Assembly (NCBI GenBank): GCA_044370695.1
Contig: JBILVB010000180.1
Span: forward strand, 1 to 6,955
Source: JBEIFW01 sp044370695
GTDB lineage: Bacteria > Actinomycetota > Acidimicrobiia > Acidimicrobiales > Ilumatobacteraceae
Reading direction: 5' to 3'
Length of the DNA: 6,955 nt
Shown here: one piece after another, positions 1-6,606 of the stretch
Layout of the letters: every line of letters starts with the position of its first letter
How positions within the stretch are numbered: position 1 is the stretch's first letter
Translations under genes and position numbers: made by a program
Notes under the pieces: model-generated
What the model saw: the letters and a program-made list of their open reading frames with translations, nothing else
Database searches by the model: none
What the model was told of the DNA's origin: nothing

Positions 1-320
1 CCGAGCGGGCCGTCGGCACGCAGCAGATCGGCGAGGGTGCGACCGTTCACGTACTCCATCACGATGAAGTACGTCCCGCCCTGGCGGCCCCAGTCGTAGA
101 CGCCGACGACGTTGGGATGGTTGAGGTTCGCAGCGGACTGGGCCTCGCGGCGGAACCGCTCCACGAAGCTCGGATCGGTGGCGTACTCGGGGAAGAGCAC
201 CTTGACCGCAACCGGACGATCGAGCAGACGGTCACGGGCCAGGAACACATCGGCCATCCCGCCACGGCCGATGCGGCTGTGGACCTCGTAGCGGTCGTTG
301 AACACGGGGCGGTCGGCCAT
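1..320 (-). CDS. Ser/Thr protein kinase, PknA/PknB type (N-terminal part, runs off window)
   Basis: Only the first 106 codons are present; the gene continues beyond base 1. Read from the ATG at 320, it starts MADRPVFNDRYEV and shows the N-lobe of a Hanks-type kinase. The glycine-rich loop is IGRGGMADVF (residues 17-26), the ATP-anchoring lysine is in VAVK (K40), the helix C glutamate is in FRREAQ (E59), and the hinge is IVMEYV (86-91). Such kinases phosphorylate cell-division and wall-synthesis proteins and, in the PknB case, carry extracellular PASTA repeats. The activation loop, transmembrane segment and any PASTA domains lie outside the window, so PknA and PknB cannot be told apart. By synteny with mycobacteria the gene next to pbpA would be pknA, whereas many actinobacteria have a single PASTA kinase here. 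No Shine-Dalgarno sequence is evident before the ATG. The 52-bp gap to pbpA is the largest in this cluster. Confidence 0.95.
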   Translation of the reverse strand, partial: MADRPVFNDRYEVHSRIGRGGMADVFLARDRLLDRPVAVKVLFPEYATDPSFVERFRREAQSAANLNHPNVVGVYDWGRQGGTYFIVMEYVNGRTLADLLRADGPL

Positions 321-372
321 GGCTGTTGCGGAGGTTATCGACCCTCTGCAGTCGTTTGCGGTCGCTGCGTGG

Positions 373-1842
373 TCAGGGCTGCAGGGCGCGGTCGAGAACG
401 GCCTTCGCGATCGGCCCGGCCACGCGCCCGCCGACCGATGCGCTCACCTCCGGTGATTCCTTGACCATCACCGCGACGGCGACGGTCGGTGCCTCCGCCG
501 GCGCGAAGGCGATGATCCAGGCGTGCGAGCGTTCGGGCTCGCCCGGTGGATTGAGCGCAGCGGTCCCGGTCTTGGCTGCGGCCTGGATGCCGCCTTCGAG
601 TTGCAGGCAGCACGCCGCAGTGCCGTTGGTGACCACGCCGATCATGGCCTCGGTCAGGATGGCGGCCGTGGCCGGCTGCATCGCCGTACGCCACGGCCGG
701 GGTTCGGTTCGCTCGAGCAGGGTGCCGGCGGGGGTACGGGTCTCGGCCACGACGTAGGGCCGCATGACGACCCCCTTGTTCGCGACGGCCGAGGCCACCA
801 GCGCCATCTCGAGCGGTGTCGCTTGCACCTCGTTGGCGCCGAACGACGACTGCGCCAGCACCGGATCGTTGCGTTGGAATCGTTTCTCGTCACCGAAGAA
901 CGAGCGGGCCGGATCGGGCAGATCGATCGGCGCTGCGCTGTTGTACCCGATGGCGTCGGCGGTGGCGACCATGCCGGCGGCGCCGACATCGAGGCCCATG
1001 CGAGCGAAGGACGTGTTGCAGGAGAGGCGGAACACCGTGAAGAAGTCCCCGCCGCACAGCGTGCCCCGGTAGTTCTGGATCGGGGTGGTGGTCAGCGGGG
1101 GGACGAAGCTGCGCTCGACCGGATAGGTGCTGTCGACGCTGACGGTGCCTCGGTCGAGACCGGCGGCCGCGGTGACGACCTTGAACGTCGAGCCCGGCAT
1201 GTACCGCTCCTGGTAGGCGTTGGCCAGCAACGGTTTGCGTGGGTCGGCGAGCAAGGCCTTGCGGGCTGCGTCGGCGACGGCGAGATCGTGCGAGGCCAGG
1301 GGCCCGGGGTCGAACGACGGCCAACTCCACAGGGCGTGGACGGCGCCGGTGCGCGGATCGAGCACGACGACGGACCCTTCGCGTTCGCCGAGGGTGTCGC
1401 GGGCCAGGGCCTGGAGCTCGGGGCGCAGCGTCGTGATGACGTCGCCGACGGGCCGCGTGTCGCTGAACAGGTCGCCGAGCCCGAGCAGCTCCTGCTGGGC
1501 GGTGCGGCCGGTGAGCACGTCGTTGCGGATCCGTTCGAGACCCGAGGATCCGTAGACGAACGAGAACGAGCCGACGGTGTGGGCGAAGAGCTCGCCGAAG
1601 GGATAGACGCGTTGGAAGCCGAAGCGGTCGTCGACGGTGTCGCTGCGCGCCAGCACCGTGCGGCCGTCGGCGGCGTAGATCGCCCCGCGGCTGCGGTAGA
1701 AGTCCCGCACGGCCTGGCGGGTGTTGTCGGGCTCACCCCGGTAGCGGTCGGCGTTGACGACCTGCACGACGTTCAGCTGGACGAACAGCGCGACGAAGCA
1801 GACCATCAGCCCGAGCGCGAGGCGACGGAGCGCGCGGTTCAT
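373..1842 (-). CDS. pbpA: Penicillin-binding protein, class B transpeptidase (PbpA)
   Basis: This is a 489-residue D,D-transpeptidase that cross-links peptidoglycan outside the membrane. Residues about 9-30 form the single N-terminal membrane anchor (LALGLMVCFVALFVQLNVV). All three penicilloyl-transferase motifs are intact: SxxK as S218-T-F-K221, SxN as S274-C-N276, and KTG as K424-T-G426 in AAKTGTA. Length and layout match actinobacterial PbpA, which is about 490 residues in M. tuberculosis as I recall. The ATG at 1842 overlaps the rodA stop as ATGA, implying translational coupling; GGGGA lies a few bases upstream. The open frame extends further 5' but only by overlapping rodA out of frame, so the ATG is the right start. 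RodA-type SEDS proteins polymerise glycan together with a class B PBP, and this adjacency fits such a pair. Four cysteines (263, 275, 411, 412) face the exterior, so disulfides near the active site are possible but unproven. Confidence 0.96.
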   Translation of the reverse strand: MNRALRRLALGLMVCFVALFVQLNVVQVVNADRYRGEPDNTRQAVRDFYRSRGAIYAADGRTVLARSDTVDDRFGFQRVYPFGELFAHTVGSFSFVYGSSGLERIRNDVLTGRTAQQELLGLGDLFSDTRPVGDVITTLRPELQALARDTLGEREGSVVVLDPRTGAVHALWSWPSFDPGPLASHDLAVADAARKALLADPRKPLLANAYQERYMPGSTFKVVTAAAGLDRGTVSVDSTYPVERSFVPPLTTTPIQNYRGTLCGGDFFTVFRLSCNTSFARMGLDVGAAGMVATADAIGYNSAAPIDLPDPARSFFGDEKRFQRNDPVLAQSSFGANEVQATPLEMALVASAVANKGVVMRPYVVAETRTPAGTLLERTEPRPWRTAMQPATAAILTEAMIGVVTNGTAACCLQLEGGIQAAAKTGTAALNPPGEPERSHAWIIAFAPAEAPTVAVAVMVKESPEVSASVGGRVAGPIAKAVLDRALQP

Positions 1843-3137
1843 CCCGCGTCCCCGAGGCGGCGGGCCGTGGTGTCCGACAGGCGCATCAGCAGACCGAGGA
1901 TGACGTAGTTGGCGAGAAGTGACGAGCCCCCGTAGCTCACGAACGGCAGGGTGACCCCGGTGAGCGGCACGACGCGGGTTACCCCGCCGATGATGATGAA
2001 CGCCTGGACGCCCACCACGGTGGTGAGCCCGGTGGCGAGCAGTTTGTCGAAGGTGCGTTCGGCCCGCACCGCGATGCGCAGCCCGGCGCCGATGAGCAGG
2101 AGGTACCCGATCAGCACGGCGCTGGCGCCGAACAGCCCGAGTTCCTCGCCGATGGCCGCGAAGATGAAGTCGTTGTGCACCTCGGGGATCCGCCGAGGGT
2201 CGCCGAGGCCGAGACCGGCCCCCGACAGACCCCCGTCGGCGAGCGCGTACACGGCCTGCACGATCTGGTAGCCGCTGCCCTGACGGGTGGCCCACGGGTC
2301 GAGCCAGATGTCGATGCGGCGCTGCACGTGGTCGAACACCGACGCCGCCGCCGCGGCCCCGACGACGAAGAGGATCCCGGCGATCGCCAAGTACGCGCTG
2401 CGCTCGGTGGCGACCCACAGCAGCACCGCGAACAGCGCGAAGAACAGCAGCGAGGAACCGAGGTCGCGCTGGCCGATCATCACGGTGATCGACACGACCC
2501 AGGCGGCGAGGATCGGCCCGAGGTGGCGGGGCTCGGGCAGCCACAGGGGTCCGACGCGCCAGGTGCCCGTCGCGAGCAACTCACGTCGATCGGTGAGGTA
2601 GGCGGCGAACGACACGGCGAGCAACACCTTGGCGACCTCGCCGGGCTGGAAGCTCATCGGGCCGAGCCGGATCCAGATGCGGCTGCCGTTGATGTTCGTG
2701 CCGATGATCGGCAGGAACGGCAGGCACAACAGCCCGAGGCCGGCTGCCGCAGCGGTCCACGTGTACCGGCCGAGATCGCCGACCCTGCGCACGAGGAGCA
2801 GGGTGGCGACGTAGGCGGCGACGCCGACGGCGGTCCACGTGGCCTGCAGGCCGGCGAGGTCGGGCCGGACCCGCGCGATGAAGACGTAGCCGATCCCGTT
2901 GAGCAGCAGGGCGATCGGCAGCAGCACCGGGTCTGCGGCGCGGGCCAGGCGGCGGGTCGCGAGGTGGGCGGCGACGAGGAACCCGAGTACGCACAGCAGG
3001 AACGGCACCAGGTTCGGCGGCACGTCGGCCGTCCGGCCGAGGGCGACGAGCACGTAGGCGCCGCTCGTGACGAGTGCCGCCATCACCACCAGGCCGAGCT
3101 CGGTGGAGCGCCGACCCGTCGCCGACGGGCTGCTCAT
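1839..3137 (-). CDS. rodA: RodA/FtsW-family SEDS peptidoglycan glycosyltransferase
   Basis: This 432-residue polytopic membrane protein is rich in hydrophobic helices from about residue 14 to the C-terminus, consistent with the ten-helix SEDS fold. It polymerises lipid II into glycan strands. Family signatures are visible: SRIWIRLGPMSFQPGEVAK, QRDLGSSLLFF with the catalytic-type aspartate D225, the extracellular loop SGAGLGLGDPRRIPEVHNDF followed by IGEELG, and the C-terminal TLPFVSYGGSSLL. The open frame runs 125 codons further upstream but that part overlaps pstP and is Pro/Arg/Ser-rich shadow, so the start is the ATG at 3137, 10 bp after the pstP stop. AGGA is present but very close to the ATG, suggesting coupling to pstP translation. 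The stop overlaps the pbpA start. RodA rather than FtsW is inferred from the pbpA/pstP neighbourhood, since FtsW usually sits in the dcw cluster. Confidence 0.95.
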   Translation of the reverse strand: MSSPSATGRRSTELGLVVMAALVTSGAYVLVALGRTADVPPNLVPFLLCVLGFLVAAHLATRRLARAADPVLLPIALLLNGIGYVFIARVRPDLAGLQATWTAVGVAAYVATLLLVRRVGDLGRYTWTAAAAGLGLLCLPFLPIIGTNINGSRIWIRLGPMSFQPGEVAKVLLAVSFAAYLTDRRELLATGTWRVGPLWLPEPRHLGPILAAWVVSITVMIGQRDLGSSLLFFALFAVLLWVATERSAYLAIAGILFVVGAAAAASVFDHVQRRIDIWLDPWATRQGSGYQIVQAVYALADGGLSGAGLGLGDPRRIPEVHNDFIFAAIGEELGLFGASAVLIGYLLLIGAGLRIAVRAERTFDKLLATGLTTVVGVQAFIIIGGVTRVVPLTGVTLPFVSYGGSSLLANYVILGLLMRLSDTTARRLGDAG

Positions 3138-3147
3138 GTCCTGGTGG

Positions 3148-4404
<1,257 letters not shown>

Positions 4405-4860
4405 CTACTGCACCTCCAGCACGGTCGTGCCGACCTGCAGGCTGTCACCCCGGTTGACCCGGGTGGGCGCGGCCACCCGCTCACCGTTGACGAAGGTGCC
4501 GTTGGTCGAACCGAGATCCTCGACGAAGGTGTCCTCGCCGTCCCGGTACAGGCGGGCGTGGACCTGCGATGCGAACGTGTCCTCGGCGACGGGCACCTGG
4601 CAGGCACCGGAGCGCCCGACGGTGAGTTCGTGGCCGAGATCGAAGCTGCTGCCCCGGCGGGCATCGGGGGCGGTGATGACCACCCGGGCGACGGGCGGCG
4701 GCACGAAGGAAGCGGCATCGGTGCTGCCGGCCGCCGCGCGTCCGGCAGGCCGACGGTCGGCCCGCACCTCGGTCCACACCGCCCACAGCACCCGGGCGAA
4801 GAACAGGTAGAGGAGGATGAGTAGGAGCGTCTGCAGCAGACCGAGGAACTGCTCGGACAT
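4405..4860 (-). CDS. fhaB: Membrane-anchored FHA-domain protein FhaB (FipA-like)
   Basis: This is a 151-residue phosphothreonine-reading protein, close to the roughly 155 residues of M. tuberculosis FhaB as I recall. Residues about 7-29 form an N-terminal membrane segment (LLQTLLLILLYLFFARVLWA). A polar linker at about 31-68 follows, then one FHA domain at about 76-149. The phosphopeptide-binding residues are present: G82-R-S84, S98-x-x-H101 (ASQVH) and the loop GSTNGT (117-122). In mycobacteria FhaB is phosphorylated by the neighbouring kinases and helps coordinate septal and wall proteins; a similar role here is inferred from synteny. The ATG at 4860 is 12 bp after the fhaA stop with only a weak GGCGG-like site before it. 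The stop TAG is immediately followed by the pstP GTG. Confidence 0.95.
   Translation of the reverse strand: MSEQFLGLLQTLLLILLYLFFARVLWAVWTEVRADRRPAGRAAAGSTDAASFVPPPVARVVITAPDARRGSSFDLGHELTVGRSGACQVPVAEDTFASQVHARLYRDGEDTFVEDLGSTNGTFVNGERVAAPTRVNRGDSLQVGTTVLEVQ
4413..4417 (-). promoter_or_regulatory. Strong ribosome binding site for pstP inside fhaB
   Basis: On the minus strand GGAGG lies within the last codons of fhaB, eight bases before the GTG start of pstP. It fixes the GTG at 4404 as the start even though that codon directly abuts the fhaB stop. It is the clearest Shine-Dalgarno sequence in the cluster; the other genes here have weak ones or none. Confidence 0.75.
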
Positions 4861-4872
4861 CGACGCCGCCGC

Positions 4873-5532
4873 TCAGGGTGCTTCGAAACGGAAATGGGTG
4901 TCGCCGACGGTGATCACGTCGCCGTGGTGGAGGACCTCGGTGACGACGACGAAGCCGTTGACCCGGGTGCCGTTGGTGGACCCGAGGTCGGCGACGATCC
5001 AGCCGTCGTCGCCGGGACGGACCTCGGCGTGGCGCCGGGAGACGTTCGGTTCGGTGAGCGCGATGTCGCACTCGGCCTGGCGCCCGATCACGACGGGCCG
5101 CTTACCGACGGGGAGCCGGGAGCCGTCGGGGAGCACGAGGGCCGCCACCACCTTGCCGGCCGGGCGTTGCTCCATCCGGGCCGTGACGGTGAACCGGCCC
5201 GGGCGCAGTTCGGGGTCGACGGCGATGGCCACGGCGACCGGACCGAGGAACGAGTACCCCTCTTCGAAGCCGTGCTCGCGGGCGGCTTCGGTGAGTTCGC
5301 GCACGAGGGCGTCGTGGATCTCGGCGAAGGCGGCCTGGTCGTCGGGGGCCAACGAGATCGTGAAGGCGTTCGGGACGATCGTGCGGCCCTTCACGTCGAT
5401 CGAACGGCCGGCGTCCATCTCTCGCACGAGGCGCTTGCCCAGCTCGATCGGCTTGAGCCGGGAGCGGAAGGCGCGGGAGAACACGCCGTCAACCGTACGC
5501 TCCAGGCGACGCTCGACCGAGTGCAGACCCAC
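4873..5532 (-). CDS. fhaA: FHA-domain protein FhaA (DUF3662 + FHA), short form
   Basis: This is a 219-residue cytoplasmic protein and the first gene of the minus-strand cluster. Residues about 5-118 match the N-terminal DUF3662/FhaA domain (VERRLERTVDGVFSRAFRS, then REMDAG and VPNAFTISL). Residues about 137-216 form the FHA domain, with G150-R151, S165-R-R-H168 (NVSRRHAEV) and GSTNGT (184-189). In mycobacteria FhaA binds the phosphorylated pseudokinase domain of MurJ/MviN and tunes lipid II flipping. M. tuberculosis FhaA is about 527 residues because of a long low-complexity linker; here the two domains are almost directly joined (about 18 residues), as in a minimal version. The start is the GTG at 5532, which gives an N-terminus (MGLHSVERRLE) aligning with the family. 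No Shine-Dalgarno precedes it, and a possible -10 box lies eight bases upstream, so the transcript may be leaderless. Confidence 0.93.
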   Translation of the reverse strand: MGLHSVERRLERTVDGVFSRAFRSRLKPIELGKRLVREMDAGRSIDVKGRTIVPNAFTISLAPDDQAAFAEIHDALVRELTEAAREHGFEEGYSFLGPVAVAIAVDPELRPGRFTVTARMEQRPAGKVVAALVLPDGSRLPVGKRPVVIGRQAECDIALTEPNVSRRHAEVRPGDDGWIVADLGSTNGTRVNGFVVVTEVLHHGDVITVGDTHFRFEAP

Positions 5533-5540
5533 GGCCGGGA

Positions 5541-5546
5541 AGGGTA
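5541..5546 (-). promoter_or_regulatory. Candidate -10 box for the fhaA-to-kinase operon
   Basis: On the minus strand TACCCT fits the TANNNT pattern of actinobacterial housekeeping -10 boxes and ends eight bases before the fhaA GTG. That would place transcription initiation at or within a couple of bases of the start codon, matching the absence of a Shine-Dalgarno. No convincing -35 is seen 17-18 bp upstream. Only 81 bp separate fhaA from the divergent tRNA gene, so the operon promoter should be in this interval unless transcription begins within or beyond the tRNA gene. Confidence 0.35.
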
Positions 5547-5570
5547 TCGGCCGCCTGGTCAGGCGTGCGG

Positions 5571-5599
5571 TTGGGCGGGAGCCAGGGGCGCGCTAGGTT
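5571..5599 (+). promoter_or_regulatory. Candidate promoter of the tRNA-Leu gene
   Basis: TTGGGC (5571-5576) and TAGGTT (5594-5599) are separated by exactly 17 bp. They match the -35 TTG start and the -10 TANNNT pattern. Transcription would start near 5606, about eight bases before the mature tRNA 5' end at 5614, leaving a short leader for RNase P. Identification rests on consensus and position only. Confidence 0.5.
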
Positions 5600-5613
5600 T
5601 TCGGTCTCCACTC

Positions 5614-5696
5614 GGGCGAGTGGCGGAATGGCAGACGCGCTGGTTTCAGGTACCAGTGTCCGTAAGGACGTGGGGGTTCAACTCCCCCCTCGCCCA
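5614..5696 (+). tRNA. tRNA-Leu (anticodon CAG)
   Basis: A complete class II tRNA cloverleaf can be drawn by hand. The acceptor stem is GGGCGAG (5614-5620) with CTCGCCC (5689-5695), and discriminator A73 is at 5696. The D stem is GCG/CGC (5623-5625, 5636-5638). The anticodon stem is CTGGT/ACCAG (5640-5644, 5652-5656) around loop TTCAGGT, with anticodon CAG at 5647-5649. The long variable arm is GTCC-GTAA-GGAC (5658-5669), and the T arm is GGGGG-TTCAACT-CCCCC (5672-5688). The long variable arm, CAG anticodon and A73 identify leucine, reading CUG, a heavily used codon in GC-rich genomes. The 3' CCA is not encoded; the next bases are CAGC. It is divergent from fhaA. A leucine tRNA (leuT) also lies just upstream of fhaA in M. 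tuberculosis as I recall, so the position seems conserved. Confidence 0.97.
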
Positions 5697-5709
5697 CAGC
5701 AAACGCAGC

Positions 5710-5740
5710 GGTGCAACGACGGAACTCCGGACCTTGCACC
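5710..5740 (+). repeat. Inverted repeat downstream of tRNA-Leu
   Basis: GGTGCAA (5710-5716) and TTGCACC (5734-5740) are perfect 7-bp arms around a 17-base loop, starting 13 bases after the tRNA. It could act in 3' processing or termination of the tRNA transcript, but no T-tract follows. Function is unassigned. Confidence 0.4.
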
Positions 5741-5753
5741 GACGGAATCCCGG
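5713..5753 (+). repeat. Imperfect 18-base direct repeat
   Basis: An 18-base unit at 5713-5730 recurs at 5736-5753 with three mismatches; both copies contain CGACGGAA. The repeat period is 23 bases. It overlaps the inverted repeat beginning at 5710. It may be a local duplication. Only two copies are seen, so this is not a CRISPR-like array. Confidence 0.4.
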
Positions 5754-5758
5754 GGTGG

Positions 5759-5789
5759 CCGACCCGTTCCTGAGCGCTCCGCTCGTCGG
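5759..5789 (+). terminator. Possible GC-rich terminator hairpin after tRNA-Leu
   Basis: Inner stem GAGCG (5772-5776) pairs with CGCTC (5780-5784) across a three-base loop. An outer stem CCGAC (5759-5763) pairs with GTCGG (5785-5789), with an eight-base bulge on the 5' side. No U-tract follows, which is common for proposed actinobacterial terminators but makes the call weak. It lies about 63 bases past the tRNA and about 150 bases before the ars gene start, so it could insulate the two units. Confidence 0.3.
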
Positions 5790-5891
5790 GGGCGACGTGG
5801 CGCGCCGCTGCTCGCAGACGCCGAGGTCGCCGCTCCCGGGTCGGGGCGCAGCGCGGGTTGTGCGTCGCTCATCGGCTCAACGAGATACGAC

Positions 5892-5928
5892 TCAATCAGA
5901 CTTGACACAAATACCCCCGAGGTGTGAT
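5892..5928 (+). promoter_or_regulatory. Candidate promoter/operator of the ars operon
   Basis: TTGACA (5902-5907) is a perfect -35 match. The best -10 is TGTGAT (5923-5928), with a short 15-bp spacer, so the pairing is uncertain. TCAA (5892-5895) and TTGA (5902-5905) form a small dyad with a six-base centre overlapping the -35, a sensible place for an ArsR-family repressor to bind. CTCAA also occurs 15 bp earlier at 5876-5880. An initiation point close to 5936-5938 would give a leaderless or near-leaderless mRNA. The nearest Shine-Dalgarno-like GAGG (5919-5922) is 15 bases from the GTG and would not then be transcribed. Confidence 0.35.
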
Positions 5929-5937
5929 CGTCCCCGT

Positions 5938-6606
5938 GTGAGCGACAGCGGGGTCGAGGCGCGGGCGGCGGTGTTCGCTGCACTGGGCGATCCGGTCCGG
6001 CTTGCGCTCTGCGACGAGCTGGCGGTGTCGGACCGGTCCCCGTCGGAGCTGGGACGGGTGGTCGGCGTGGGATCGAATCTGCTCGCCCATCACCTCGCGG
6101 TGCTGGAGCGGGCCGGGCTGGTGGCGCGGTCGCCGTCGCACGGCGATGCCCGCCGCCGCTATGTCCGTCTCGTCCATCGGCGGGTCGACGAACTGTCCGG
6201 GCTGGTCGGCCCGCGGCGCCTCCCGGCCCGCCGGGCGCTGTTCGTGTGCACCGCCAACTCCGCTCGCTCCCAGCTCGCGGCATCGTTGTGGGCGAACGTG
6301 ACCGGAGCACCCGCCGAGTCGGCCGGCACCGAACCGGCCGAGCGTGTTCACCCCGGTGCCGTCGCCGCGGCCCGCCGCGCCGGCCTCGATCTGGCCGCTG
6401 CCACCCCCCGCCATGTCGACTCCGTCCTGCGCCGCCCGGATCTCGTCGTCACGGTGTGCGACCGGGCCCATGAGGAGCTCGAGCCCGAGCCGGGCTGGCT
6501 CCACTGGTCGCTTCCCGACCCCGTGGCCGACGGGCGGCCGGCAGCGTTCGACGCCGTCGTCGCCGAGCTGAGGCACCGCATCACGACCGTGACGGGAGCG
6601 GCGTGA
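5938..6606 (+). CDS. ArsR-family repressor fused to LMW-PTP-type arsenate reductase
   Basis: One 222-residue chain carries two functions. Residues about 8-82 are an ArsR/SmtB winged helix: FAALGDPVRLALCDEL, a recognition helix around SNLLAHHLAVLERAGL (46-61), and a wing with HGDARRRYVRL (68-78). After a linker (about 83-98), residues about 99-219 are an ArsC domain. Its P-loop is C104-TANSA-R110-S, the CX5R signature that attacks arsenate, with the usual NSARSQ. The general acid aspartate is D194 in LPDPV, and a candidate resolving cysteine is C174 in VTVCDRAHEEL. It should repress its own operon and reduce arsenate to arsenite. The start is the GTG at 5938; the open frame extends far upstream but only as shadow of the tRNA and fhaA. 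The stop overlaps the next gene as GTGA. Only three cysteines (25, 104, 174) are present, and the ArsR half lacks the typical Cys pair. Fusion and function are secure by motif; the metalloid-sensing mechanism is not. Confidence 0.92.
   Translation: MSDSGVEARAAVFAALGDPVRLALCDELAVSDRSPSELGRVVGVGSNLLAHHLAVLERAGLVARSPSHGDARRRYVRLVHRRVDELSGLVGPRRLPARRALFVCTANSARSQLAASLWANVTGAPAESAGTEPAERVHPGAVAAARRAGLDLAAATPRHVDSVLRRPDLVVTVCDRAHEELEPEPGWLHWSLPDPVADGRPAAFDAVVAELRHRITTVTGAA

Noticed and set aside
523..1908. 461-codon plus-strand open frame
   Set aside because: It is antisense to pbpA, which carries all three catalytic motifs; the plus-strand product is low-complexity and shows no family signature.
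1843..2544. N-terminal extension of the pbpA open frame into rodA
   Set aside because: The extra 234 codons are Arg/Pro/Gly-rich shadow of rodA; the membrane anchor of PbpA begins just after the ATG at 1842, which also forms the ATGA overlap.
5565..5927. Plus-strand open frame of 120 codons beginning before tRNA-Leu
   Set aside because: It is a translation of the tRNA gene; the GGMADALVSGTS peptide is the familiar artefact of tRNA-Leu read as protein. It has no Shine-Dalgarno and no recognisable domain.
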